From the NCBI RefSeq assembly GCF_002879865.1, contig NZ_PNXY01000026.1:37627-101626 (forward strand): a stretch of 64,000 bases of DNA, written 5' to 3'. Shown here piece after piece: positions 1-7,360 of the stretch. Position numbers and translations under genes: made by a program. The DNA comes from Paraburkholderia rhynchosiae. GTDB lineage: Bacteria > Pseudomonadota > Gammaproteobacteria > Burkholderiales > Burkholderiaceae. Each line of letters begins with the position of its first letter. Position 1 is the first letter of the stretch. The notes under the pieces are model-generated. The model saw nothing but the letters and a program-made list of their open reading frames with translations, made no database searches and was not told where the DNA came from.

Positions 1-1
1 G

Positions 2-694
2 TGCAAGGGGACGGTGCTGGTCTTCTCCATGGAAATGCCGGGCAAGCAACTCACGCAGCGCGGCATCTCGCTTCAAGGCGGCATCCCCCTGCCGCGGATC
101 AAGAACGGTTCGAAGATGACCGACGAGGACTGGCCACGCCTCACGAGCGCCGTCGCCGGACTCGCGGAGATGCCTCTGCTGCTCGACGAGAGTGCTGGCC
201 TGTCGCTGGCCGAGATCACGAGCCGTGCGCGCGCCGCAAAGCGTAAGCATGGCCTGAAGTTGATCGTCGTGGACTACCTGCAGCTCATGACAGGCGGCGA
301 AGGAGAAGGGCGCACGCAGCAGGTTGGCTCGTACTCGCGCGGCCTGAAGAGCCTGGCCAAGAACCTCGGCGTTCCGGTCATTGCACTTGCGCAGCTGAAC
401 CGCGGACTCGAGGCGCGCCCGAACAAGCGGCCGCTAATGTCGGATCTTCGGGACTCAGGTGAGATCGAGCAGGACGCCGACACGATTCTCTTCCTGTACC
501 GCGACGAGGTCTACAACCCCGACTCACCCGACAAGGGCGTCGCGGAAGTGATCATCGGCAAGCAGCGTAACGGCGCGCTCGGCGTCGCGCATCTCGCGTT
601 CATCGGCGAGCACGCCAAGTTCGGCGATCTGCAGGGCGGCTACATCCCGGTGCCGCGCACCAAACCACGCCAGCAAAGAGGCTTTGAAGAATGA
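2..694 (+). CDS. DnaB-type replicative helicase, C-terminal part (5' truncated by window edge)
   Basis: RecA-fold ATPase domain of a DnaB/SF4 helicase, which would unwind DNA at the phage replication fork. The frame is open to the window edge, so the N-terminus and the Walker A motif lie outside. Visible motifs are the FSMEM segment after Walker A, the Walker B strand LIVVDYLQLM, the region LRDSGEIEQDAD, and the KQRNG segment that carries the arginine finger in this family. The stop overlaps the next start as ATGA at 691-694, indicating translational coupling. The family assignment is firm. Whether it replaces or supplements host DnaB is unknown. Confidence 0.93.
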   Translation, partial: CKGTVLVFSMEMPGKQLTQRGISLQGGIPLPRIKNGSKMTDEDWPRLTSAVAGLAEMPLLLDESAGLSLAEITSRARAAKRKHGLKLIVVDYLQLMTGGEGEGRTQQVGSYSRGLKSLAKNLGVPVIALAQLNRGLEARPNKRPLMSDLRDSGEIEQDADTILFLYRDEVYNPDSPDKGVAEVIIGKQRNGALGVAHLAFIGEHAKFGDLQGGYIPVPRTKPRQQRGFEE

Positions 695-1233
695 GCGCGA
701 TCCAGACGGAATTCGACATGCCGGCGATTGAGCCGGTGCACGTCGCGAGCGGGGCGCGAAACATCCTCGCGCTCGATATCGGTACGCAATGCGGCTGGTC
801 GCTGAAGAACGGTGATGCGCGCGTGCGCAGCGGAAGTGTCTCTTTCGCGGCGCGGGCCCGCGACAACGCCGGACAACGGTGGCTGAAATTTACGGCGCAC
901 CTGTCGGCGTTGAAGCGCGAGGTCGGTGAACTGCATGCGATCTACTACGAAGAGGTGATGGCGCACGGCACGCGCGATAACCCGAACGTGATCGCGGCGC
1001 ACGTGTATGGCGGCTTCCTCGCGCAGTTGGAGATCTTTTGCGACGTGAACCGGATCCGCCTGGTGCCGGTGAGTGTCGGCACGATCAAGAAAAGCTTCAC
1101 TGGCAACGGCCGCGCGAACAAGGAACAGATGCTCGCCGAGGCGCGGCGTCGCGGGTTCCGGCCAGCGGATGACAACGAGGCGGACAGTCTCGCGATCCTT
1201 CATTACGCGATCGAAAAGGAGTGCGGGTCATGA
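691..1233 (+). CDS. RuvC-like Holliday junction resolvase
   Basis: 180-residue RNase H-fold nuclease of the RuvC-like phage group, expected to cut branched recombination intermediates before packaging. Acidic residues sit where the family needs them: Asp29 in LALDIGTQCGW, Glu87/Glu88 in IYYEEV, and Asp160/Asp161/Asp165 in DDNEADSLAILHYA near the C-terminus. It has an N-terminal extension of about 24 residues before the first strand. The start overlaps the helicase stop (ATGA). The family is well supported; the exact substrate is inferred from relatives. Confidence 0.87.
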   Translation: MSAIQTEFDMPAIEPVHVASGARNILALDIGTQCGWSLKNGDARVRSGSVSFAARARDNAGQRWLKFTAHLSALKREVGELHAIYYEEVMAHGTRDNPNVIAAHVYGGFLAQLEIFCDVNRIRLVPVSVGTIKKSFTGNGRANKEQMLAEARRRGFRPADDNEADSLAILHYAIEKECGS

Positions 1234-1793
1234 GCGGTGGAAAACCATGGATGACATGGGAAGCGCGGATTGTCTGGGAGATGTGGCCCAACGGGGCGAG
1301 TCTCGAGGATATCGCTGCTCGATTGCCAGGCCGATCAACCGATGCAATCGCGGAGTTCCGGGACAAAAACCATATGCGACGCAAACCCGGTTGCTTCGCT
1401 CTGCCGCACCAACGGGTCGCGCGCGATCGGATGAATTCCGCGATCAAATTGAGCGAGAACGGCCTGACGATTAACGAAATCGTCGAAAAAGCAAAGGTCA
1501 GCAAGTGCACGGTGTTGGACTTCGTAAAAGAGATGCACGGCAACGGCTTGTACGTCGCTGGTTATCGCAAGACCACCCGCAAGCCTGCCGCGCTCTGGAA
1601 GCTCGGCAATCTACCGGACGCTTCCTACCCGTACCAGAAAGTTGTCGGCCCGCGCACAGAAGCGCGTTTGCGGCGCGAGGTGAACCCTTTCCTGACTGCT
1701 GCAGGCTTCGTTCGGCCACCGCCGGTGAGCATGGTCGGTCGCGTCTATCAGCAGTCGATGAGCATCACTGACGACGAGATGGAGGCAGCGTGA
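1230..1793 (+). CDS. Phage HTH protein, putative DNA-binding
   Basis: 187 residues. The N-terminal 50 residues (WTWEARIVWEMWPNG...DIAARLPGRS style) resemble a SANT/Myb-like or homeodomain-like helix-turn-helix. A second helix-turn-helix is likely around residues 75-100, where LTINEIVEKAKVSKCTV has the spacing of a resolvase- or GntR-like HTH. The C-terminal half is basic and unrecognised. I chose the ATG at 1230, which overlaps the previous stop as ATGA, over an upstream GTG. It sits among recombination genes, so a role in early-gene control or DNA transactions is plausible but unproven. Confidence 0.65.
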   Translation: MSGGKPWMTWEARIVWEMWPNGASLEDIAARLPGRSTDAIAEFRDKNHMRRKPGCFALPHQRVARDRMNSAIKLSENGLTINEIVEKAKVSKCTVLDFVKEMHGNGLYVAGYRKTTRKPAALWKLGNLPDASYPYQKVVGPRTEARLRREVNPFLTAAGFVRPPPVSMVGRVYQQSMSITDDEMEAA

Positions 1794-1969
1794 AGCGAAT
1801 CACAAAAGACATGGTGAAGGCCGGCGGCTGGCGCTATTGCTGCGTCTGCCGGAAGCAGGGGCCGCGCGTGAAGGCGCATTGGGAACATGAAGGCCGCGAG
1901 TACTGCGACGAGCACAAGCCGTCAGGCTCGTCGAACGCTACCCACTCGACACGCGAGGTGCGGCTATGA
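1790..1969 (+). CDS. Small CxxC protein, 59 aa
   Basis: Starts at a GTG that overlaps the previous stop (GTGA) and ends overlapping the next ATG. The product is basic, with WRYCCVCRKQ near residue 17 and EYCDEHKP near residue 42. Its CxxC and CxxH spacing suggests a single treble-clef-like zinc site. This is inferred from residue spacing alone. No known function is recognised; the position between an HTH gene and other small early genes suggests an accessory nucleic-acid-binding or host-takeover protein. Confidence 0.6.
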   Translation: MKRITKDMVKAGGWRYCCVCRKQGPRVKAHWEHEGREYCDEHKPSGSSNATHSTREVRL

Positions 1970-2250
1970 ACTGCAGGAAGGGTGACATCGCCATTGTGGT
2001 CCGCCTGTTTCCTTGCATCGATGCGGTGAGGAAGGCGCTTGAGCGAGACGTTCTTGGTCGGGTCGTGCGGTGCGTCGAACTGGGCCCGGAGCACAACGGG
2101 ATGCCGGTCTGGAAAATCGGCGAAATCATCCCTGTGGACATCGGGTTCATGCGCGTGAAGGTTGAAGCAATCGAAGACTGCCTTCTGCAGCCGATCCGTG
2201 GCGTTCCAGTGCCGGAAAAGGCAACTGATGACATCAAGGAGCCTGCGTGA
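1966..2250 (+). CDS. Hypothetical phage protein, 94 aa
   Basis: A compact protein predicted to be mostly beta, beginning MNCRKGDIAIVVRL and containing a PVWKIGEI segment. It could fold as a small SH3-like barrel, but this is only a visual impression. The ATG overlaps the upstream stop (ATGA) and its own stop overlaps the next GTG. Its place in the coupled early block supports it as a real gene. No function is recognised. Confidence 0.6.
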   Translation: MNCRKGDIAIVVRLFPCIDAVRKALERDVLGRVVRCVELGPEHNGMPVWKIGEIIPVDIGFMRVKVEAIEDCLLQPIRGVPVPEKATDDIKEPA

Positions 2251-2669
2251 GCGCGCGACTGTACCGCGAGTTCACGATCAGCGGGCCTGCCGTCTGGCAA
2301 CTCGTGAAGGAACTTATGCGCGAGCACGCCAAGGCGTTCATCGATCGCGGAACGCCGCTTCGGCTGATCGTCACAACCGAAGAGCGCCGGCGCACGCCAG
2401 AGGCCAACGCCTTTTATTGGGGCGTCGTGCTGCGCGGGATCGCCGAGCAAGCCTGGGTGAACGGAAACCAATTCAGCGCGGACACGTGGCACGAGTACTA
2501 CGCCGAGCAGTACTGCCCGCGCGTTGAAGTCACGTTGCCGACTGGAGAGATTTTCAGCCGGCGCAAATCGACGTCCGACATGAGCCAGAAAGAGTTCGCC
2601 GATTACGTGACGCGCGTGCAGTCGAACGCGGCCGCGGAGCATGGCGTTGAGTTCGAAGAAGCATTCTGA
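2247..2669 (+). CDS. ninB: NinB-like recombination mediator
   Basis: 140 residues matching the NinB (lambda Orf/YbcN-type) pattern. The N-terminal half includes a REFTISG strand, a long helix and LRLIVTTEERRRTPEANAFYW. The C-terminal half includes KSTSDMSQKEFADYV followed by AAAEHGVEF, the hallmark end of the family. In lambda the protein is a single-stranded-DNA-binding recombination mediator that loads the annealing protein. It starts at GTG overlapping the preceding stop (GTGA). Neighbouring RuvC-like and YbcO-like genes fit a recombination block, so the assignment is fairly secure. Confidence 0.82.
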   Translation: MSARLYREFTISGPAVWQLVKELMREHAKAFIDRGTPLRLIVTTEERRRTPEANAFYWGVVLRGIAEQAWVNGNQFSADTWHEYYAEQYCPRVEVTLPTGEIFSRRKSTSDMSQKEFADYVTRVQSNAAAEHGVEFEEAF

Positions 2670-2681
2670 CCGAGGATCCCC

Positions 2682-2837
2682 ATGAAAGATGTTTTGTGGT
2701 TCTTGTTCGCGTGGGTCATGCCGACCGGCTCGACGCTGTACACCTATCACCGCACGGGAAAAGTGTGCGACGCCATAGGTGTCTGGTTTTTCGTGACCAT
2801 CGGTGTCCTGCTTGTGGCATCGGCTTGCTACAAATGA
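2682..2837 (+). CDS. Small membrane protein, 51 aa
   Basis: Reads MKDVLWFLFAWVMP, then a short polar loop (YTYHRTGKVCDA), then a second hydrophobic stretch GVWFFVTIGVLLVAS. Two transmembrane segments are therefore likely. A purine-rich ribosome site (cgagga) precedes the ATG at 2682, and the stop overlaps the next ATG. It is an unusual membrane protein among early DNA genes. Superinfection exclusion or host takeover are possible roles, but nothing in the sequence settles this. Confidence 0.6.
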   Translation: MKDVLWFLFAWVMPTGSTLYTYHRTGKVCDAIGVWFFVTIGVLLVASACYK

Positions 2838-3118
2838 AGGACGATCTTGCTATGAAGTTCTGCAAAGACTGCAAGCACTACCAGCCCGCGGGCGAACTGT
2901 GGAAGTTTGCAGTTGGCGATGCATGTCTCGCCCGTAGCGAGAGACAGGAATTCGACCCGGTAACTGGGAAGCATCTGACCTATGCCGGCGAACCAAAGCA
3001 CTTGCGTGCCAAGGATGGAGAGTGCGGGCCCGACGCGAAGTGGTTCGTCCCCGCAAATCTAGACGGACGGCTCGCGATGCTTGATGACGGGCCGATCGTT
3101 GGTCCGATGGAGGCCTGA
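2834..3118 (+). CDS. Hypothetical phage protein with a four-cysteine pattern, 94 aa
   Basis: Begins MKDDLAMKFCKDCKHY, giving a CxxC near residue 10. Further cysteines lie in VGDACLAR and KDGECGPD, so a four-cysteine metal site is possible. I took the ATG at 2834, which overlaps the upstream stop; an internal ATG at 2852 is an alternative start. The protein is moderately charged, with no membrane segment. No function is recognised. Confidence 0.6.
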   Translation: MKDDLAMKFCKDCKHYQPAGELWKFAVGDACLARSERQEFDPVTGKHLTYAGEPKHLRAKDGECGPDAKWFVPANLDGRLAMLDDGPIVGPMEA

Positions 3119-3119
3119 C

Positions 3120-3398
3120 ATGTTCTGCGTTTTCTATCCGTTTGGCGTCTTCGAAGTCCTCGGTCAAGCAGTTGCTGACCAATACTCGCAAAACCTTCGC
3201 GCAGACGCTGATCTGCAGCAAAGCGATGCTGCGCGACGAATGTTCGACGCGATTGATCCGAACGTAGTCGACTTGCCGGCTGACGCCGTACGGGAGGTGC
3301 GGGATGTGCCGAGGTTGACCGGTTATGAGCGGCCTGTGCAGCCGCTGGCCTCGGCCCTCTTCGGGTTCTCAGACAGCGACGGCGGGGAGTGTGATTGA
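3120..3398 (+). CDS. Hypothetical phage protein, 92 aa
   Basis: Starts MFCVFYPFGVFEVLGQAV one base after the previous stop and ends overlapping the next start (TGATG). A helical region around residues 18-40 (VADQYSQNLRADADLQQSDAA) is followed by an acidic tail. No domain is recognised. It is called on its tight fit in the coupled early operon. Confidence 0.5.
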   Translation: MFCVFYPFGVFEVLGQAVADQYSQNLRADADLQQSDAARRMFDAIDPNVVDLPADAVREVRDVPRLTGYERPVQPLASALFGFSDSDGGECD

Positions 3399-3628
3399 TG
3401 AAAGCCGTATGGGATCCGGTGAAGTTGCGCGTCGACGGCTGGTGCACACGCCAACCTGTTTGCGGCGACGAGATCAGGACGCGCACGGGACGCCGCTATC
3501 GCATCCTCGAAACGCACTACCGGGGCGAACGTCTCGCGCGGGTCGATTGCGTGGTACTTCCGAAGGATGCCGATTTGCAGGGTGTCGTCTTCGATTGGCA
3601 CTGGACGCCGCGGAGGCGCAACCGATGA
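3398..3628 (+). CDS. Hypothetical phage protein, 76 aa
   Basis: Small basic protein beginning MKAVWDPVKLRVDGW and ending WHWTPRRRNR, with predicted beta strands (YRILETHYRGERLARVDCVVL). The ATG shares bases with the preceding stop (TGATG), and the stop overlaps the next ATG. No domain is recognised. Confidence 0.5.
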   Translation: MKAVWDPVKLRVDGWCTRQPVCGDEIRTRTGRRYRILETHYRGERLARVDCVVLPKDADLQGVVFDWHWTPRRRNR

Positions 3629-3954
3629 CCGCGCGCCTCATCTTCCCGAAAACGCTCACCTTCCGCTGCGAAGATCTGCGGCGCGCCGTCGCTCAATTGC
3701 CATGTATGTGTTGCGGCATCTCTGGGCACACACAGGCGGCGCACATGAACTTAGGTAAGGGCGCTGGGATCAAGGCGAGCGACGCCGCGCTGGCGGCGCT
3801 GTGCGCTGATCGGCCCGGTGTGCGCGGTTGCCACTCGATGCTTGACCAGGGCGGCGTGATGGAGAAGCACGAACGTCGCGTCTTCGAAGCCGAGATGGTC
3901 TGCAAGACATACATCGCGCTGGTCGAGCGTGGCCATTTGGTGGTGGCGGAGTGA
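3625..3954 (+). CDS. YbcO/DUF1364-like HNH-type nuclease
   Basis: 109 residues. The central part has CMCCGISG (Cys27, Cys30), a histidine in QAAHMN, then KASD, LCADRPGVRGCHSMLDQGG. This Cys-x2-Cys, His, Cys-His order is the zinc/nuclease arrangement of the DUF1364 (YbcO) phage family, which is predicted to be an HNH-type nuclease. It lies near NinB- and RuvC-like genes, so DNA processing during recombination or packaging is likely. The start overlaps the preceding stop (ATGA). The family match is by pattern only. Confidence 0.7.
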   Translation: MTARLIFPKTLTFRCEDLRRAVAQLPCMCCGISGHTQAAHMNLGKGAGIKASDAALAALCADRPGVRGCHSMLDQGGVMEKHERRVFEAEMVCKTYIALVERGHLVVAE

Positions 3955-4166
3955 AGGAGAAGGAGGACCCAAAGTGGGAGCGCGGCGACCCGCTCGAGAT
4001 CCTGATCCGTCGCGAGCGGCGCACCTGCGCGGGCTGCATCTTTCTGAAGACGGACAAACTGTTCAACACAACGGCTGTGGCGTGCCGGAAAAGAAAACGC
4101 AAGGCTGAGCTCAGCGTGGACAAGACGAAGCGCTGTGAACTTTACGATGACGGGAGCGGCAAATGA
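3951..4166 (+). CDS. Small cysteine-containing phage protein, 71 aa
   Basis: GTG start overlapping the previous stop (GTGA). The product is strongly basic with CAGCIFLK near residue 26, AVACRKRKRK near residue 45 and KRCELYDD near the C-terminus. The four cysteines suggest one zinc site, and the basic patch suggests nucleic-acid contact. The stop overlaps the Q-like gene start. Function unknown. Confidence 0.55.
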   Translation: MKEKEDPKWERGDPLEILIRRERRTCAGCIFLKTDKLFNTTAVACRKRKRKAELSVDKTKRCELYDDGSGK

Positions 4167-4756
4167 AGGAAGGCGCAAAGCACGAAGGGATTTTCAAGGA
4201 CGCGAAGGAGGCGATCGTGTTCTCGCTCAACTTCTCGGATCAGCAGTACGCCAAGTCGCCGATGGCGCTTCTGCTCAAGCACGGCGCGCACGGTAGCGGC
4301 CGCGGCCTTTCGGGGCTCGACGGTTCCGGACAGGCCGGCATGGTGTTCGCTGAAATCATCCGGCTCGACTATCACGAGTCGATCGCTCTGATCGCGCGTT
4401 GCAGCGCCAAGCGTCTTCGTTGCACGTGCGGCTCGCCATGTTGCAGCAAATGGACGCCGAACCCGATCTGGACGATGGCTACGAGCCAGCTATGCGATCA
4501 CGCGCTGCTCGCTGTCGGTACCGGCATATCAAGTCGGGCGATTCGCCTCGCGTCGACGCAGAAGTTCTTCGGGCAGAAGCTGAGCATTCAGGAGATCGCC
4601 GATTATTGCAGCGTGTCGAGAAAGACGGCCGGCGAGCACCACGCGCGCATCAAGGAATTCCTGAAGGATCTTGAGGGCAGGGCGTGGTTCAGCTTTACGG
4701 CTCGGCTCGAGGATGCGGGCATGCTCATTCGGGACGACGAGCCAGTGTCGCATTGA
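4163..4756 (+). CDS. Putative Q-like late-gene antiterminator
   Basis: 197 residues, last gene of the early block. A cysteine cluster CTCGSPCCSKW lies near residues 88-98, a possible zinc element. A helix-turn-helix-like segment (LSIQEIADYCSVSRKTAGEHH) lies near residues 140-160. It is followed at once by a promoter and then a strong terminator (4753-4848), after which the whole late region is transcribed. Lambdoid Q proteins are encoded just before their pR'-tR' site and combine a zinc motif with DNA binding. The Q role is thus inferred mainly from position and architecture, not from clear sequence similarity. Confidence 0.55.
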   Translation: MKEGAKHEGIFKDAKEAIVFSLNFSDQQYAKSPMALLLKHGAHGSGRGLSGLDGSGQAGMVFAEIIRLDYHESIALIARCSAKRLRCTCGSPCCSKWTPNPIWTMATSQLCDHALLAVGTGISSRAIRLASTQKFFGQKLSIQEIADYCSVSRKTAGEHHARIKEFLKDLEGRAWFSFTARLEDAGMLIRDDEPVSH

Positions 4757-4781
4757 CTTCTCAAAAAATGCGTAATACCAT
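4753..4781 (+). promoter_or_regulatory. Putative late promoter (pR'-like)
   Basis: TTGACT at 4753-4758 and TACCAT at 4776-4781 with a 17-base spacer, close to the sigma-70 consensus. The -35 box overlaps the stop codon of the Q-like gene. Transcription would begin around 4788 and meet the terminator at 4815 almost at once, the layout expected of a Q-controlled late promoter. Confidence 0.6.
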
Positions 4782-4814
4782 CCTGTTTCGATACATTCCG
4801 TAAATGTCACAGAA

Positions 4815-4848
4815 AAGCGCACAGCCCGAAACGGCGTGCGCTTTTTTC
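4815..4848 (+). terminator. Intrinsic terminator in the late leader (tR'-like)
   Basis: An 8-bp stem (AAGCGCAC at 4815-4822 with GTGCGCTT at 4836-4843), a 13-base loop and a T run after the stem. It lies about 30 bases after the predicted late transcription start and before any late gene, so it would need antitermination to be bypassed. Confidence 0.8.
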
Positions 4849-5138
4849 GTTTCTGGCCGGTCAGCGGCGGTTGGTGCCGTAGTGTTAGACGGACAGGCCT
4901 TCTCACGCATGGCGATTTAGACGGGTGCATGGCTGGGATGAGCTAGGCACTGCGTGACGGTTTGTCGCCGAATCGTCAACCGTGAGAGTGAATGTTTTTT
5001 GCCAGTCACGCGGCGGCCGGCGCCGCAGAGCACTCCCGGACTGGCCTTCCCATTCTTAGCGTCTCCATGCCCGGTCACGACCGGGTTTCCGCCCGTCGCC
5101 ATTCCGGCCACGGGCTTTTTTTATTCCCGGAGGTTTCC
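4849..5138 (+). promoter_or_regulatory. Late leader region without a gene, with two further hairpins
   Basis: No convincing gene is seen between the terminator and the first late gene. It contains a perfect 6-bp hairpin (CCCGGT at 5070-5075 with ACCGGG at 5080-5085). A terminator-like hairpin follows (GCCCGT at 5091-5096 with ACGGGC at 5110-5115, then seven T). Together with the upstream terminator this makes a leader with tandem terminators, consistent with antitermination of the late operon. Confidence 0.5.
5091..5122 (+). terminator. Second terminator-like hairpin in the late leader
   Basis: A 6-bp stem GCCCGT/ACGGGC at 5091-5096 and 5110-5115 is followed by TTTTTTT. It lies 17 bases before the first late start codon, so any late transcript must read through it. 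Confidence 0.6.
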
Positions 5139-5360
5139 ATGGCTACCCGCAAGGCTGCACCCATAGCAACGATGCAAGGCGAAGAGGATTGGCGAGCACG
5201 CGAGGACATGCACTCGCTGAAGCGCGCGGCAGAGATCCAGTCCGACCCGAAACGTCACGCTGCAGCCAAGCGGCACGCCGCGAAGGAAGCCGATAGCTAC
5301 GCCAAGGTGGCGCAGAGCAAGCCGGCCGCTAAGGCGCCGATGAAGCGGGGAGCACGCTGA
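5139..5360 (+). CDS. Small basic phage protein, 73 aa
   Basis: First late gene, with a good ribosome site (cccggagg) 6 bases before the ATG. Reads MATRKAAPIATMQGEEDW, then a highly charged helical middle (REDMHSLKRAAEIQSDPKRH) and a Lys/Ala-rich tail. Similar short Lys/Ala-rich proteins are common just before terminase genes in podoviruses. No biochemical function is known to me. Confidence 0.6.
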   Translation: MATRKAAPIATMQGEEDWRAREDMHSLKRAAEIQSDPKRHAAAKRHAAKEADSYAKVAQSKPAAKAPMKRGAR

Positions 5361-5647
5361 TGGAAGGCGTCCAGAAGGAAATGCCTCGATACCGGTGCCA
5401 CAAGGAAATATGGGCGCTGAAGATCAAAGACGTCTGCTACGACAGACCTCCGCTCGAAGGCGAGCCTCGCGGTAATGCCACGATCACGCCGGCAGATGAT
5501 GGCTACGCACCGTTCGTTGTGGACGAAGCGTGGGCCATGAAGCATCGCCCGCAGGTGGGCGGCTACTACGTGGTGTATGCCGACGGATACAAGTCTTTTT
5601 CTCCGGCGGGAGCCTTCGAAGACGGTTACACGCGGATCGGAGGGTGA
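5360..5647 (+). CDS. Hypothetical phage protein, 95 aa
   Basis: Starts at the last base of the previous stop (TGATG). The product begins with YRCHKEIWALKIKDV and has aromatic-rich beta segments (HRPQVGGYYVVYADGYKSFSP). Proteins of this YRCHKEVWALKI type recur before terminase or tail genes in many phages, but I know of no assigned role. It may be a small barrel protein. Confidence 0.65.
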   Translation: MEGVQKEMPRYRCHKEIWALKIKDVCYDRPPLEGEPRGNATITPADDGYAPFVVDEAWAMKHRPQVGGYYVVYADGYKSFSPAGAFEDGYTRIGG

Positions 5648-5649
5648 CC

Positions 5650-5820
5650 ATGCCAGTTCGTTCGAAAGCACAGAATCGCCTGATGCAGGCGGCTGCGCAT
5701 GATCCGGCGGTTGCCAAGAAGACCGGGGTTCCGCAGAAGGTTGCCAAAGGGTTCGTGGCCGAGACGCACGGCAAGAAGGTCAGCAAGCTCCCTGAGCACA
5801 CGAAGAAGGGGCGCAAGTGA
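5650..5820 (+). CDS. Small basic phage protein, 56 aa
   Basis: Reads MPVRSKAQNRLMQAAAHDP and ends KLPEHTKKGRK. It is a short, Lys-rich protein of the type often found near terminase genes, possibly DNA-associated. The ribosome site is ggaggg upstream of the ATG at 5650. The stop overlaps a downstream GTG (GTGA at 5817). Function unknown. Confidence 0.6.
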   Translation: MPVRSKAQNRLMQAAAHDPAVAKKTGVPQKVAKGFVAETHGKKVSKLPEHTKKGRK

Positions 5821-5897
5821 GCATCTTCATGGCTGGCGGCGGTGGCCTCGCAGTCATCTCCGCCTTAAGTTTGAGATACATCGAATCGAGGAATGAC

Positions 5898-6800
5898 ATG
5901 AGCGACATTCAGGACGCAGCACCAAGCAGCACGGAACCACAGCAGCCCGCGCCGGAGGTGGCGCCATCGGGGGAGGTCGTCCAGACGTCGGCCGCTTCTA
6001 CGCAATCCTCGTCGAGCGCTTCCGCCGCGACGGTTGCGGCGGCTGACGTGGGAAACGTTGCTGCTGGTGGTGTCTCGGACGCGCCGTCGCAGGGCGCGAT
6101 CTCTGCGCACGATGCCGCGGGCTCGAACGGCGCGGGTGAAGCGGGAAACGTCTCTGCCGATGCAGCTATTGCGATCCTAGGCACAGCATCGGCTACGTCT
6201 GACCTGGGAAACGTCGGTGCGGGCACGTCGCCCGCTGGTGTTGCCACGCCTGTTATTGCCGATCCCTCGGCTTTTCAGTCGAGCGCTGAGGTGGCGCAGC
6301 CGGGGGAGCCCGCCGCGAATCAGTCCTCGCAACCATCAGCCGGCTCCGGCGCGAGCATTTCGGCTGGTGATGCGGGGGAGCCGCACGCCGAAGAGCAAAA
6401 AGACTCAGGCACGCTCTCGCCCTCGAGTTCTACTGCCGCCCCTGCAGCCGACGGCGCTGATGCGGGAAACGACGCGGGGCAGGGCGATTCTGCCAGTACT
6501 GTGATTTCGACCGACGCTGCCCCGCTCGCACCCGCTACGGCCGACGCCGTTGCTACTTTCGCTGACCTGATGGACCGCTTCGAAACGCGCCATTATCCGG
6601 ACGGCACGACGCTAAAGGCGTCAGGCGAGCTTCCGCTCGATTCACCCGTCTCGTACCCGGCGCCGCAGGCGCCCGCGCCGGACACGCCGCTCGGTCTGCT
6701 GGATGCGATCGACGAGTACTTCACGACCGCCCTGCGCTCCTCGCGCACCGACGGCCACAAGATGATCGTGCAACTGCGCGCGATGCTCGCCCAGCAATAG
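5898..6800 (+). CDS. Ala/Ser-rich low-complexity phage protein
   Basis: About 300 residues. The first 215 are disordered and Ala/Ser/Gly/Pro-rich. They contain recurrent Gly-Asn-Val and Gly-Glu blocks whose DNA is also repeated (gggaaacg four times). The last 80 residues look folded and helical (ATFADLMDRFETRHYPDG... LLDAIDEYFTTALRSS). I chose the ATG at 5898 with ribosome site cgagga. A GTG at 5817 overlapping the previous stop would add 27 residues. The position just before TerS suggests a packaging- or virion-related role, but this is not shown by sequence. Confidence 0.55.
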   Translation: MSDIQDAAPSSTEPQQPAPEVAPSGEVVQTSAASTQSSSSASAATVAAADVGNVAAGGVSDAPSQGAISAHDAAGSNGAGEAGNVSADAAIAILGTASATSDLGNVGAGTSPAGVATPVIADPSAFQSSAEVAQPGEPAANQSSQPSAGSGASISAGDAGEPHAEEQKDSGTLSPSSSTAAPAADGADAGNDAGQGDSASTVISTDAAPLAPATADAVATFADLMDRFETRHYPDGTTLKASGELPLDSPVSYPAPQAPAPDTPLGLLDAIDEYFTTALRSSRTDGHKMIVQLRAMLAQQ

Positions 6801-6802
6801 GC

Positions 6803-7360
6803 ATGGGGCGCCGTTCAGACATCGACTGGGAATCGATCGAGCGCGACTACCGCATCGGTCAACTCTCTCTTCGCCAGATAGCTGCGAAGCACGAGGTCGC
6901 GGTCTCGTCGATCGTCAAGAAGCAGAAGGCCGAAGGATGGTCCCGCGACTTATCGGAACAGGTAAGAGTACAGACGAAGGCCGAACTGATAAGGCTTGCG
7001 GCTGAGAAGGCGCGTGAAAACGCTACAAAATCAGTACAAAGCGACGCCGAAAGCGTACAAGCTGCGGCCCATACGAACGTCGAAATCATCAGCGCGCACC
7101 GCCGCGACATCCAGACCGAAGCCGACCGGACGCGCAAGATCGCGGAGAAGATCGACAATCTGATGGGATCGGCGGTCCTGCCGAAGGACGTCGCGCTACT
7201 CGCTTCGACGCATGAGTCGCTGGTGCGATCGCGGGCGCGGCTGATCGGTCTCGAGCGCGAGGCGTACGGCATCGGTGAGGCCGAGCCGCCGCCAGACGAC
7301 GACAACCAGATCGATCTCGGTCGCGCGGCCGAGCTGCGGGCGAAGATCCGTGGCTCATGA
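6803..7360 (+). CDS. terS: Terminase small subunit
   Basis: 185 residues. An N-terminal helix-turn-helix (WESIERDYRIGQLSLRQIAAKHEV...SSIVKKQKAEGW) covers residues 8-47, followed by a long helical oligomerisation region and an acidic C-terminus. Small terminase subunits recognise the pac/cos site and hand DNA to the large subunit. The stop overlaps the TerL start (ATGA at 7357-7360). Identity rests on the HTH, length and direct coupling to TerL. Confidence 0.85.
   Translation: MGRRSDIDWESIERDYRIGQLSLRQIAAKHEVAVSSIVKKQKAEGWSRDLSEQVRVQTKAELIRLAAEKARENATKSVQSDAESVQAAAHTNVEIISAHRRDIQTEADRTRKIAEKIDNLMGSAVLPKDVALLASTHESLVRSRARLIGLEREAYGIGEAEPPPDDDNQIDLGRAAELRAKIRGS

Noticed and set aside
5817..5897. 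Upstream GTG extension of the low-complexity protein (27 extra residues)
   Set aside because: The ATG at 5898 has a better ribosome site; the extension is not clearly protein-like, though the GTGA overlap leaves some doubt.
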